From assembly GCF_000424145.1 (NCBI RefSeq), contig NZ_AUJI01000011.1:1-64000 (forward strand): 64,000 nucleotides of DNA. Direction: 5' to 3'. A program made the translations under genes and the position numbers. Source of the stretch: Butyrivibrio sp. AC2005 (GTDB lineage: Bacteria; Bacillota; Clostridia; Lachnospirales; Lachnospiraceae). Positions 1 through 7,095 of the stretch are shown here, in pieces (positions within the stretch are counted from its first letter, which is position 1; the number at the start of each line of letters is the position of its first letter). The notes below the pieces were generated by a model. It made no database searches. It saw only the letters and a program-made list of their open reading frames with translations, and was not told the origin of the DNA.

Positions 1-286
1 ATTCCTCCGGGATATCGCATTCTGAACGTCTTTTGATTGGTTTAACGGGTTTGCCATAGCGCTGAGTATAGTAGTTGTTAAGGTCCTTCCAGTCCCAGTC
101 CTGATGATAATAGACAATCTTAGGAAGTTCATCCACTTTGAACTTTTGATATTTGGGAGAATGTGAGTCATCGAAAGCCCACTGTTTGAGCGGTATATAT
201 CTGCAGATGAAGTTAATAAGCCAGCAATTCTGTTGATAGAGTTGGTGGATGATTTCAAGTAAATAAAGTATAATGTTCATGAGCAT
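1..286 (-). CDS. IS transposase, N-terminal part (runs off left edge)
   Basis: Reading the minus strand from ATG at 286 gives an open frame of about 95 codons that continues past base 1. It starts MLMNIILYLLEIIHQLYQQN and later contains a KPVKPIKRRSE stretch. This N-terminal layout (hydrophobic start, then a YYHQDWDW-like block, then a basic Pro/Lys segment expected to precede a zinc-ribbon Cys pair) resembles DDE transposases common in clostridial insertion sequences. The start is supported by AAAAGGA about 4 nt upstream. The catalytic part lies outside the window, so the IS family and intactness cannot be judged. It could also be a stand-alone remnant. Confidence 0.55.
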   Translation of the reverse strand, partial: MLMNIILYLLEIIHQLYQQNCWLINFICRYIPLKQWAFDDSHSPKYQKFKVDELPKIVYYHQDWDWKDLNNYYTQRYGKPVKPIKRRSECDIPEE

Positions 287-397
287 TGAGTCCTTTTCGG
301 AGATGTTGATTTGGTCGTTGACATTATACCAAAAAGGGAGGTCAATGCTCTTTTTATTTTGAACTCCCGATAAATCAAGGTTTTAGAACTAAAAATG

Positions 398-418
398 GGT
401 AGTGAATTTGACACTACC
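398..418. repeat. 7-bp inverted repeat, possible IS end
   Basis: GGTAGTG (398-404) and CACTACC (412-418) are perfect inverted arms around AATTTGA. It lies between the transposase 5' end and the alcohol dehydrogenase. It may mark the terminal repeat region of the insertion sequence or be a small operator; the other IS end is outside the window. Confidence 0.35.
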
Positions 419-441
419 AAAACTAAAAAAGGAGAGAATGT

Positions 442-1509
442 ATGAAAGGTTTTGCGATGCTGAAAATTGGCGAAGTGGGCTGGATTGAAAAAGAGCGTCC
501 TGTCTGCGGACCAATGGATGCGATTTGTCGTCCGCTGGCGATTGCTATCTGTACATCAGATGTGCACACGGTTTGGGAAGGTGCTGTGGGTGATCGTCAT
601 AACATGATTCTCGGACATGAGGGATGTGCCGAGGTTGTTGAAGTTGGTAGTATGGTAAAGGATTTCAAGCCGGGGGATAAAGTACTTGTTCCTGCCATTA
701 CTCCTGATTGGAATTCACTTGAGGCACAGGCCGGATATTCCATGCACTCCGGCGGAATGCTTGCAGGCTGGAAGTTTTCTAATTTCAAGGATGGCCTTGA
801 TTCCGAATTTTTCCATGTAAATGATGCCGATGGTAACCTTGCTCACATGCCTGAGGGTATGAGTCTTGAGGATGCGTGCATGCTTTCAGATATGGTTCCT
901 ACAGGATTCCATGGAGTGGAGCTTGCAGACATTCAGTTTGGTGATACTGTTCTTGTTATCGGTATCGGACCTGTTGGCCTTATGAGCGTTGCCGGCGCAC
1001 ATATGCGTGGTGCGTCCAGAATAATTGCAGTCGGGACACGTCCTAAGTGCGTGGAGGCAGCTAAATTCTACGGCGCAGATGAGTTCATTAGCTATAAAAA
1101 CGGTACAATTGAGGATCAGGTTCTTGCAATGACAGATGGTCAGGGAGTTGACAGGGTAATCGTTGCAGGCGGTGGTGTTCAGACCTTCGAGTCAGCGGTT
1201 AAATCACTTAAGCCCGGCGGAAAGATTGGTAATGTCAATTACCTCGGAAGCGGTGATTTTGTTACTATTCCCAGAGTTGAGTGGGGTGTTGGAATGGGAC
1301 ACAAGCAGATTGCAGGTGGACTTATGCCGGGTGGAAGACTTCGCATGGAAAAACTGGGAGCTCTTGTTTCTTCAGGCAAGCTTGATGTCAGCAAGCTTTC
1401 AACACATGTATTCCACGGCTGGGAACATATTCCGGAAGCACTGCAGCTTATGAAAGACAAGCCGGCTGAACTTATTAAACCGGTTGTAATACTTGATAAT
1501 CAGCCATAA
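442..1509 (+). CDS. NADP-dependent Zn secondary alcohol dehydrogenase
   Basis: 355-aa medium-chain dehydrogenase that matches, from memory, the Clostridium beijerinckii/Thermoanaerobacter secondary alcohol (isopropanol) dehydrogenases along its full length. It should interconvert secondary alcohols and ketones in the cytoplasm. Catalytic zinc ligands are visible: Cys37 in AICTSDVHT and His59-Glu60 in GHE, with the Asp ligand in the LSDMVPTGFHG segment near residue 150. The Rossmann fingerprint is GIGPVG. The following GTRP (GSRP in the NADP enzymes, Ser to Thr here) keeps the Arg that contacts the NADP 2'-phosphate, so NADP is the likely cofactor. The start is supported by AAAAAGGAGAGA just upstream. 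It is monocistronic, with a terminator directly after the stop. Confidence 0.9.
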   Translation: MKGFAMLKIGEVGWIEKERPVCGPMDAICRPLAIAICTSDVHTVWEGAVGDRHNMILGHEGCAEVVEVGSMVKDFKPGDKVLVPAITPDWNSLEAQAGYSMHSGGMLAGWKFSNFKDGLDSEFFHVNDADGNLAHMPEGMSLEDACMLSDMVPTGFHGVELADIQFGDTVLVIGIGPVGLMSVAGAHMRGASRIIAVGTRPKCVEAAKFYGADEFISYKNGTIEDQVLAMTDGQGVDRVIVAGGGVQTFESAVKSLKPGGKIGNVNYLGSGDFVTIPRVEWGVGMGHKQIAGGLMPGGRLRMEKLGALVSSGKLDVSKLSTHVFHGWEHIPEALQLMKDKPAELIKPVVILDNQP

Positions 1510-1525
1510 TAAAGTATTTTTTGAA

Positions 1526-1554
1526 GGGCGGTCTGATATGACCGTCCTTATTTT
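1526..1554 (+). terminator. Intrinsic terminator after the alcohol dehydrogenase
   Basis: GGGCGGTC (1526-1533) pairs with GACCGTCC (1540-1547) with one G-U pair around a 6-nt loop, followed by TTATTTT. It sits 17 nt after the stop codon. Confidence 0.8.
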
Positions 1555-1590
1555 GAGATATCAGACAAAGTCTATTATGGAGTTTTATTC

Positions 1591-2562
1591 ATGCAAATTC
1601 TGATAATATCCGGTTTTCTTGGTGCAGGTAAAACGACCTTCATTAAGGAACTGATAAGAAGGACAGATTATCGTCCGGTGATAATGGAAAATGAATATGG
1701 CGCAAACAATCTTGACTCTCTGGAGCTACAAAATGCGACATCAGAGGAGGGTGAGATAAAGATCCTGGAATTTATGGAAGGCTGTGTGTGTTGTACAATG
1801 AAGGACAGCTTTGTGAATTCGGTTATGGCAATTTTTTCATCTCTGTCTCCGGAGTACCTCATTATTGAACCTACAGGGGTAGGAAGGCTTAGCAGTATAA
1901 CAGAAAACCTGCAGCCGATACTTGGAAAAGTAAATTTCTTACTTCCGCCGATTGTAGTACTTTCACCATCCTCCTATTATCAGAATATGAGAGAGTGGCC
2001 TGAGCTCTATACTGACCAGATTGCCAATGCCAAAAGAGTGGTGTTTTCTAAATGTGAGAATGCCGCGGCAGAGGAAATTCAGAAGGTAACTGAGGAAATA
2101 TTAAAGATAAATCCTGATGCAGAGGTAACCGGCGAACATTATACGAAAATGGATGCTGTGTGGTGGGAAAGCCTTATGTTGCCGGAAAAAAGTAACATTG
2201 TTAATAGAAAAGAAATGTATTTTGCGGAAAACGGTGAAAAGAGGAAAAACCGTTTTTTCGAAGCTGCTAAAGGAAGTACGGAATCCTTTTCTCAGGTTAG
2301 TATACAAAAGGCCGGTTTGTATAACCCATCTGAGCTTGTCCAGTTTCTGGAGGACTGCCTGAGGGGAGAATTTGGTCTTGTGGCCAGGGCAAAGGGAACC
2401 CTCTGGGTAGGGAGTGAGCTTTTGAGATTTGACATGGCAGACAAAATGTATGCTGTTTCTGCTTCTCCTGACGATGAGTCCCAATGCGTTTTTATTGGAA
2501 AAAAACTTGATGAGAAAAAGCTTAAGCACCGTTTAGGCGGCGGGCACAGGGGGATTCGTTAA
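1591..2562 (+). CDS. CobW/G3E family GTPase, putative metallochaperone
   Basis: 323-aa P-loop GTPase of the G3E/COG0523 family. The Walker A motif GFLGAGKTT is at residues 8-16. The family metal-binding CxCC is present in EGCVCCTMKD (about residues 63-72). The guanine-specificity loop is degenerate (FSKCE rather than NKxD). The C-terminal third is a CobW_C-like domain ending in a basic, His-containing tail (KHRLGGGHRG). Members insert or deliver Zn, Co or Ni to target proteins; the client cannot be told from the neighbours. TGGAG lies about 9 nt before the ATG. The gene precedes the TetR-like regulator, which has its own promoter, so the two may be independent. Confidence 0.8.
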   Translation: MQILIISGFLGAGKTTFIKELIRRTDYRPVIMENEYGANNLDSLELQNATSEEGEIKILEFMEGCVCCTMKDSFVNSVMAIFSSLSPEYLIIEPTGVGRLSSITENLQPILGKVNFLLPPIVVLSPSSYYQNMREWPELYTDQIANAKRVVFSKCENAAAEEIQKVTEEILKINPDAEVTGEHYTKMDAVWWESLMLPEKSNIVNRKEMYFAENGEKRKNRFFEAAKGSTESFSQVSIQKAGLYNPSELVQFLEDCLRGEFGLVARAKGTLWVGSELLRFDMADKMYAVSASPDDESQCVFIGKKLDEKKLKHRLGGGHRGIR

Positions 2563-2593
2563 GTTAATCGCCAGCTTAACAGGTGTTTGATGA

Positions 2594-2627
2594 TATAATT
2601 ATGAATGTCACAAATGGTTTTTGTGAC
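2594..2627 (+). promoter_or_regulatory. TATAAT -10 box and abutting 21-bp palindromic operator
   Basis: A consensus TATAAT (2594-2599) is followed by a perfect inverted repeat, GTCACAAA (2607-2614) and TTTGTGAC (2620-2627) with a 5-nt centre. The palindrome covers the expected transcription start of the TetR-like gene, which is the usual place for an autoregulatory TetR operator. No good -35 box is seen. Confidence 0.6.
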
Positions 2628-2666
2628 GGATGGCGAGATATATGAAAGGTAAAATTATTTGATTCA

Positions 2667-3218
2667 ATGAGCAACGACAGTAAATACAGGCTTGCAGAGG
2701 CAATCAAGGAGTGCATGAAAACAACCTCTGTTGAAAACATAACAGTGAAGCAGATAGTTGATGTATGCGGTGTTTCAAGGCAGACCTTTTACCGGAATTT
2801 TATAGATAAATACGACCTTATCAACTGGTATTTCGACAGACTGCTTGAGCAGTCCTTTAAGGAAATGGGAAGTAAGGAAAACCTGAGGGAAGGCCTTATA
2901 AAGAAATTCAAATATATTAAGGCAGAGCGTGTGTTTTTCTCTGCAGCTTTTCGCTTTGATGAGCAGAATAATTTAAAGGAGCATGACTTCATAATGATCT
3001 ATGAGTTTTACTGCAGACTCATACGTGAAAAGACAGGTAAGCTTCCTGATAAAAAGACAAGAAAGCTTCTTGAGATGTATTGTCAGGCTTCGATTTACAT
3101 GACAGTTCAATGGGTTCTTAAGGGGATGAAGGAGTCCGAATCAGAGTTGGCAGATTTGATGATAGATGCAATGCCGGGGCACCTTAGTGTTTTGTTTTCG
3201 GGTCTTGGAATTGTATAG
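2667..3218 (+). CDS. TetR-like transcriptional regulator (DhaS type)
   Basis: 183-aa protein with an N-terminal TetR helix-turn-helix: ITVKQIVDVCGVSRQTFYRNF at about residues 25-45. The C-terminal region resembles the TetR_C_8 domain of DhaS-like regulators, which act on dihydroxyacetone kinase genes, but no dha genes are present here. The target is therefore unknown; autoregulation through the palindrome at 2607-2627 is the best inference. The ribosome site is weak (AAAGG about 18 nt upstream), but an in-frame TGA at about 2642 excludes a longer form. The stop is 21 nt before the rsmH-like gene, so the two are probably cotranscribed. Confidence 0.75.
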   Translation: MSNDSKYRLAEAIKECMKTTSVENITVKQIVDVCGVSRQTFYRNFIDKYDLINWYFDRLLEQSFKEMGSKENLREGLIKKFKYIKAERVFFSAAFRFDEQNNLKEHDFIMIYEFYCRLIREKTGKLPDKKTRKLLEMYCQASIYMTVQWVLKGMKESESELADLMIDAMPGHLSVLFSGLGIV

Positions 3219-3239
3219 AAAATAGCGAGGATAAACATA

Positions 3240-4277
3240 TTGGAACAACATAAGAGAAGAGTTCATTACTCGGGAAAATATCCAAAGAAATTCGAGGAAA
3301 AATATAAGGAACAGAATCCTGAAAAATATGCGGATACTGTGGCACACGTTATTTCAAAGGGCTCTACACCTGCCGGGATGCATATATCCATCATGGTAAA
3401 GGAAATCCTGGATGTTCTGAAAATTCAGCCAGGAGAGCAGGGACTGGACTGTACTCTTGGGTATGGCGGACATACAAGGAAAATGCTTGAGGAGCTTAAG
3501 GGTGAAGGCTGCGTTTACGGTCTTGATGTTGACCCCATAGAATCCAAAAAGACGGTGGAGAGACTTAGAAACACCGGCTTTGATGAAAATATGTTTAAAT
3601 TCAGGCTGATCAATTTTGCCAATATAGATAAAGTCTGCGAGGAAGCCGGAAAGTTTGATTTTGTGCTGGCTGATCTGGGCGTTTCCTCTATGCAGATTGA
3701 TGATCCTAAGAGAGGTTTTTCATATAAAATCGATGGACCACTGGATCTTAGACTTGACCCCGAGCATGGGCAGTCTGCGGCTGAGAGACTTCACGATATT
3801 ACTTTGGATGAATTCAAGGGTATGCTCATAGAGAATTCAGATGAACCTTATGCGGATGAGATTGCAAACAAGGTTTTTAATCTTATGAAAAAAGGTGATC
3901 CCATGGACACCACAACCGCGCTTAGAAATGCGGTAGAATCAGCGCTCTGGAAGGTTCCGAAGGAAGAGAAGGCTGATGCTGTGAAAAAAAGCTGTGCCAG
4001 AACTTTTCAGGCTCTGAGAATAGATGTTAACAGTGAATTCGAAGTTCTGTATGCCTTCCTTGAAAAGCTTCCGGGTATACTGAATCCGGGCGGACGAGTT
4101 GCGGTATTAACTTTTCATTCGGGAGAAGACAGACTTGTGAAGCAGTCTTTTAAGGCTCTCCATAAGGAAGGGGTATACAGTGAGATTTCAAGGGATGTCA
4201 CAAGACCGACACCGGAGGAACAACGACTTAATCCCAGGAGCAAATCAACCAAGCTCAGGTGGGCAGTGAAGTCATAA
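3240..4277 (+). CDS. rsmH: RsmH-like 16S rRNA cytosine-N4 methyltransferase, divergent
   Basis: 345-aa SAM-dependent methyltransferase of the RsmH (MraW) family. These modify C1402 of 16S rRNA in the ribosome P site. The SAM-binding loop reads DCTLGYGGHT where canonical RsmH has a GGGGHS-type loop, and an acidic motif VYGLDVD follows. The conserved FADLGVSSMQIDD-type segment appears as VLADLGVSSMQIDDPKRGFS, and the C-terminal SKSTKLRWA tail is present. About 40 extra basic residues precede the usual start. It begins with TTG, supported by GCGAGGATAAA about 10 nt upstream. It is not in a division/cell-wall cluster, where rsmH normally lies, so it may be a second, specialised copy. Confidence 0.8.
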   Translation: MEQHKRRVHYSGKYPKKFEEKYKEQNPEKYADTVAHVISKGSTPAGMHISIMVKEILDVLKIQPGEQGLDCTLGYGGHTRKMLEELKGEGCVYGLDVDPIESKKTVERLRNTGFDENMFKFRLINFANIDKVCEEAGKFDFVLADLGVSSMQIDDPKRGFSYKIDGPLDLRLDPEHGQSAAERLHDITLDEFKGMLIENSDEPYADEIANKVFNLMKKGDPMDTTTALRNAVESALWKVPKEEKADAVKKSCARTFQALRIDVNSEFEVLYAFLEKLPGILNPGGRVAVLTFHSGEDRLVKQSFKALHKEGVYSEISRDVTRPTPEEQRLNPRSKSTKLRWAVKS

Positions 4278-4376
4278 TTTTTGCCTGTTATCCTGAAAAT
4301 GTCAATGGTACAAAACAGTTAAAGTGTAACTTATAAAAACCTCCCTAAAATGCTAAGCTTTTATGTGGTAGATAAA

Positions 4377-4393
4377 TCCCGTGTAACATGGGA
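4377..4393. promoter_or_regulatory. Near-perfect palindrome before the fucO-like gene
   Basis: TCCCGTGTAACATGGGA has 7-bp arms with one mismatch around TAA, 27 nt before the fucO-like ATG. It could be a repressor operator or a weak leader hairpin; no regulator is identified. Confidence 0.35.
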
Positions 4394-4420
4394 AAACTTA
4401 GTATTTTGGGAGGTCATATA

Positions 4421-5569
4421 ATGGCAAACAGAATTTCTTTAAACGGCACATCCTATCATGGAGCAGGTGCTATCGCAGAAGTAGTAAATGAGATTAACAA
4501 CAATGGATTCAAGAAGGCATTCGTTGCTTCTGATCCTGATCTTATCAAATTCGGCGTAACTACAAAGGTTACCGACCTTCTCGACGGAGCAAAGATTCCT
4601 TACGAGATATATTCAGATATCAAACCCAATCCTACAATCGAAAATGTAAAGAACGGTGTCGAGGCCTTCAAGAAGTCAGGCGCTGATTGCATCGTAGCAG
4701 TTGGTGGCGGTTCTTCCATGGATACCTCCAAGGCTATCGGTATCATCATTACAAACCCTGAGTTTGCTGATGTTCGTTCACTTGAGGGCGTTGCACCTAC
4801 AAAGAACCCCTGTGTTCCGATCATTGCAATTCCTACAACAGCAGGAACAGCAGCAGAGGTTACAATCAACTACGTTATCACAGATGTAGAAAAAGAGAGA
4901 AAGTTTGTATGTGTAGATACACACGATATGCCTATCGTGGCTATCGTTGATCCTGAAATGATGTCCTCAATGCCTAAGGGCCTTACAGCTGCTACAGGTA
5001 TGGATGCCCTTACACATGCAATCGAGGGTTATACAACAAGAGCAGCCTGGGAGATGACAGATATGTTCCATCTCGAGGCTATAAGACTTATTTCCAAGAA
5101 TCTTCGCGGTGCTGTAGAAAATACTAAGGAAGGCCGTGAGGGAATGGCTCTTGGTCAGTACATTGCAGGAATGGGCTTCTCAAATGTAGGTCTTGGTATT
5201 GATCATGCTATGGCTCATACACTTTCAGCTCACTATGACACACCTCATGGCGTAGCTTGCGCTATGTTCCTTCCCATCTCCATGGAGTTCAACCGTGAGT
5301 ACACAGGTGAGAGACTTCGCGAGGTTGCAAGAGCAATGGGTGTTGAAGGTGTAGACAATATGTCTCAGGAAGAGTACAGAGACGCTGCTATTAACGCAGT
5401 TAAGAAGCTTTCAGAGGATGTTGGAATTCCGAAGACACTTGATAAGATCAAGGAAGAAGACCTTGATACACTTGCAACAGATGCACTTAACGATGCTTGC
5501 TATCCCGGAAATCCGAGAGAAGCAACCAAGGAGCAGGTTATCGAGATGTTCCGTATGCTGATGGCGTAA
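4421..5569 (+). CDS. fucO: Lactaldehyde reductase-like iron alcohol dehydrogenase
   Basis: 382 aa from the ATG at 4421, the same length as E. coli FucO and, from memory, closely similar along its length. The ATG at 4421 is chosen over the upstream ATG at 4388 because GGGAGG lies 7 nt before it. It should reduce lactaldehyde to propane-1,2-diol with NADH, or act on related short aldehydes. The nucleotide loop is GGGSSMDTSKA, and the metal ligands are visible as DALTH and as the His residues in HAMAH and HYDTPHG. FucO has VHGMAHPLG where this has DHAMAHTLS, so substrate range may differ. It stands alone, without fucose or rhamnose genes beside it. Confidence 0.8.
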   Translation: MANRISLNGTSYHGAGAIAEVVNEINNNGFKKAFVASDPDLIKFGVTTKVTDLLDGAKIPYEIYSDIKPNPTIENVKNGVEAFKKSGADCIVAVGGGSSMDTSKAIGIIITNPEFADVRSLEGVAPTKNPCVPIIAIPTTAGTAAEVTINYVITDVEKERKFVCVDTHDMPIVAIVDPEMMSSMPKGLTAATGMDALTHAIEGYTTRAAWEMTDMFHLEAIRLISKNLRGAVENTKEGREGMALGQYIAGMGFSNVGLGIDHAMAHTLSAHYDTPHGVACAMFLPISMEFNREYTGERLREVARAMGVEGVDNMSQEEYRDAAINAVKKLSEDVGIPKTLDKIKEEDLDTLATDALNDACYPGNPREATKEQVIEMFRMLMA

Positions 5570-5630
5570 AAGTAGGGCAAATAAAATATCTTAAGCAAGG
5601 TATTTAGAAATATTGATGTAAAGATAGAAA

Positions 5631-5691
5631 CGCCTTCCCCTTGGGGGGAAGGTGTCACCGAAGGTGACGGATGAGGGGAGACTCATCCGTC
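5631..5691. repeat. Dispersed structured repeat, family A copy 1
   Basis: Hairpin 1 is CCTTCCCC-TT-GGGGGGAAGG (5633-5652). Hairpin 2 is GTCACC-GAA-GGTGAC (5654-5668). The GGATGAGGGG tail follows (5669-5678). In this copy GACGGATGAG can pair instead with CTCATCCGTC (5682-5691), followed by ATTTTTAT, giving a terminator-like hairpin between the converging fucO and pilT genes. Confidence 0.8.
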
Positions 5692-5695
5692 ATTT

Positions 5696-6757
5696 TTATC
5701 TCAAAATTTTAGTCTGCATAATATCCGGATCCTGTGCATACTGAACAGCCTTTTCTCTGGAAATCTTACCTGCTCTGCACAGATCGATGATGGCCTCGTC
5801 CATGGTAACCATACCGAGTTTTCTGTTGGTCTGCATGATCGTTATGAGCTGGTGCGTTTTTCCTTCACGAATCATGTTTCGGACAGCAGAGTTAACATGC
5901 ATTACTTCAAAAGCTGCGACTCTTGCCTCTCCATCTGCTGTAGGGATCAGCTGCTGAGAGATTACAGCCTCCAGAACGTTTGCCAGCTGAATTCTGATCT
6001 GCTGCTGCTGATGAGGCGGGAAAACATCAATTATTCTGTCGACAGTACTTGCGGCACCTATTGTATGCAGCGTTGATAAAACCAGGTGTCCTGTTTCTGC
6101 TGCGGTTATTGCTGTGCTTATGGTTTCCAGATCGCGCATCTCACCGACAAGAATAACATCCGGATCCTCACGAAGAGCTGCCCTTAAAGCGTTCGCATAG
6201 TTGTCACTGTCAAGGCCGACCTCGCGCTGGTTAACGATTGATTTATTGTGCTGATACAAAAACTCGATAGGATCCTCAAGAGTTATAATATGCGCCTCTC
6301 TATTGTTGTTTATCATATCGATTATAGACGCAAGAGTAGTGGATTTTCCTGAACCTGTGGGACCGGTAACAAGGACAAGACCACGCTGTCTCTGGTACAG
6401 ATTAACTACAGAGGGCGGAATTCCAAGTGTTTCGGCATCCGGTATTTCTGTTTCAACAAGGCGGATTGCCATTGCTATGGAACCTCTTTGTTTAAATACA
6501 TTTAATCTGAAACGCCCCAAACCCATGACGGAAAAGGACATGTCATGCTGCCCGTTAGCCTCAAGAAGTTCCTTTTGTTTAACACCCATGATGGTATCGG
6601 CGATTTCTCTGGTGTCGTTGGGCATCATTCTGTTGTAGCCTTCGAGAGCTATTAGCTTTCCGTTTACGCGCATCTTGGGTGGAATACCTACTGTGATGTG
6701 TACATCAGATGCTCCCTGTTCTTTTGCGGTTCTGAGAATATCATCTATTCTTGACAT
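5696..6757 (-). CDS. pilT: PilT twitching-motility ATPase
   Basis: 353-aa hexameric ATPase of the secretion-ATPase superfamily that drives type IV pilus retraction at the inner face of the membrane. Seen here are Walker A GPTGSGKST at about residues 129-137, the Asp box, Walker B ILVGEMRDLETI, the His box HLVLSTLHT and the PilT C-terminal region with an AIIDLCRAGKIS-like segment. Length matches the family. The start is supported by AGGAGATATTAG before the ATG. No other pilus assembly genes adjoin it, but a prepilin lies at 22407 and the DNA-uptake gene dprA diverges from it, so a role in competence or twitching is plausible. Confidence 0.9.
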   Translation of the reverse strand: MSRIDDILRTAKEQGASDVHITVGIPPKMRVNGKLIALEGYNRMMPNDTREIADTIMGVKQKELLEANGQHDMSFSVMGLGRFRLNVFKQRGSIAMAIRLVETEIPDAETLGIPPSVVNLYQRQRGLVLVTGPTGSGKSTTLASIIDMINNNREAHIITLEDPIEFLYQHNKSIVNQREVGLDSDNYANALRAALREDPDVILVGEMRDLETISTAITAAETGHLVLSTLHTIGAASTVDRIIDVFPPHQQQQIRIQLANVLEAVISQQLIPTADGEARVAAFEVMHVNSAVRNMIREGKTHQLITIMQTNRKLGMVTMDEAIIDLCRAGKISREKAVQYAQDPDIMQTKILR

Positions 6758-6919
6758 CTAATATCTCCTGTTTTATGAAAAGTAATTATATTTCAACGAT
6801 ATTTTTTATTTTCCAAAGGTCATATTTGCATAATGACCTACCTTTATCTTGTCGAAATAGAGAATAAAAATCAACGAACATAGAATGAAATAATAGTAAA
6901 ATTTAGATAAAAAATTTTC

Positions 6920-6947
6920 TTGCAAAAAAATCACAATCCGATATAAT
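6920..6947 (+). promoter_or_regulatory. Sigma-A promoter of comM-dprA
   Basis: TTGCAA (6920-6925), 16-nt spacer, TATAAT (6942-6947). It is the only good promoter in the 338-bp gap between the divergent pilT and comM genes. It gives a leader of about 140 nt. Confidence 0.65.
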
Positions 6948-6980
6948 AAAATTTGCGCTTAAGGCGCTTATTTATTTCGC

Positions 6981-7002
6981 ACGGAGTATCTCCGTTTTTT
7001 TT
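6981..7002 (+). terminator. Leader terminator between promoter and comM
   Basis: ACGGAG (6981-6986), TAT loop, CTCCGT (6990-6995), then a run of seven T. No gene ends upstream on this strand, so this is a leader attenuator or the end of a tiny RNA of about 50 nt. A second hairpin, CTGCGC (7049-7054) with GCGCAG (7066-7071), lies just before the comM ribosome site. Confidence 0.65.
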
Positions 7003-7095
7003 CCTGTTTATTTTGCAATTGACTGCCTTTTTACAGCATGTTCCTTTGCTGCGCTATTTTTTTGTGCGCAGAGCTGCGAAAGGAGTAATAAAAAT

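Noticed and set aside
411-440. TTGACA-like -35 box before the alcohol dehydrogenase
   Set aside because: TTTGACAC at 408-415 would put the -10 box on top of the ribosome site; no matching -10 is seen.
2559-2580. GTTAAG/CTTAAC as terminator of the CobW gene
   Set aside because: The arms are short and AT-rich, the loop is 10 nt and there is no T tract.
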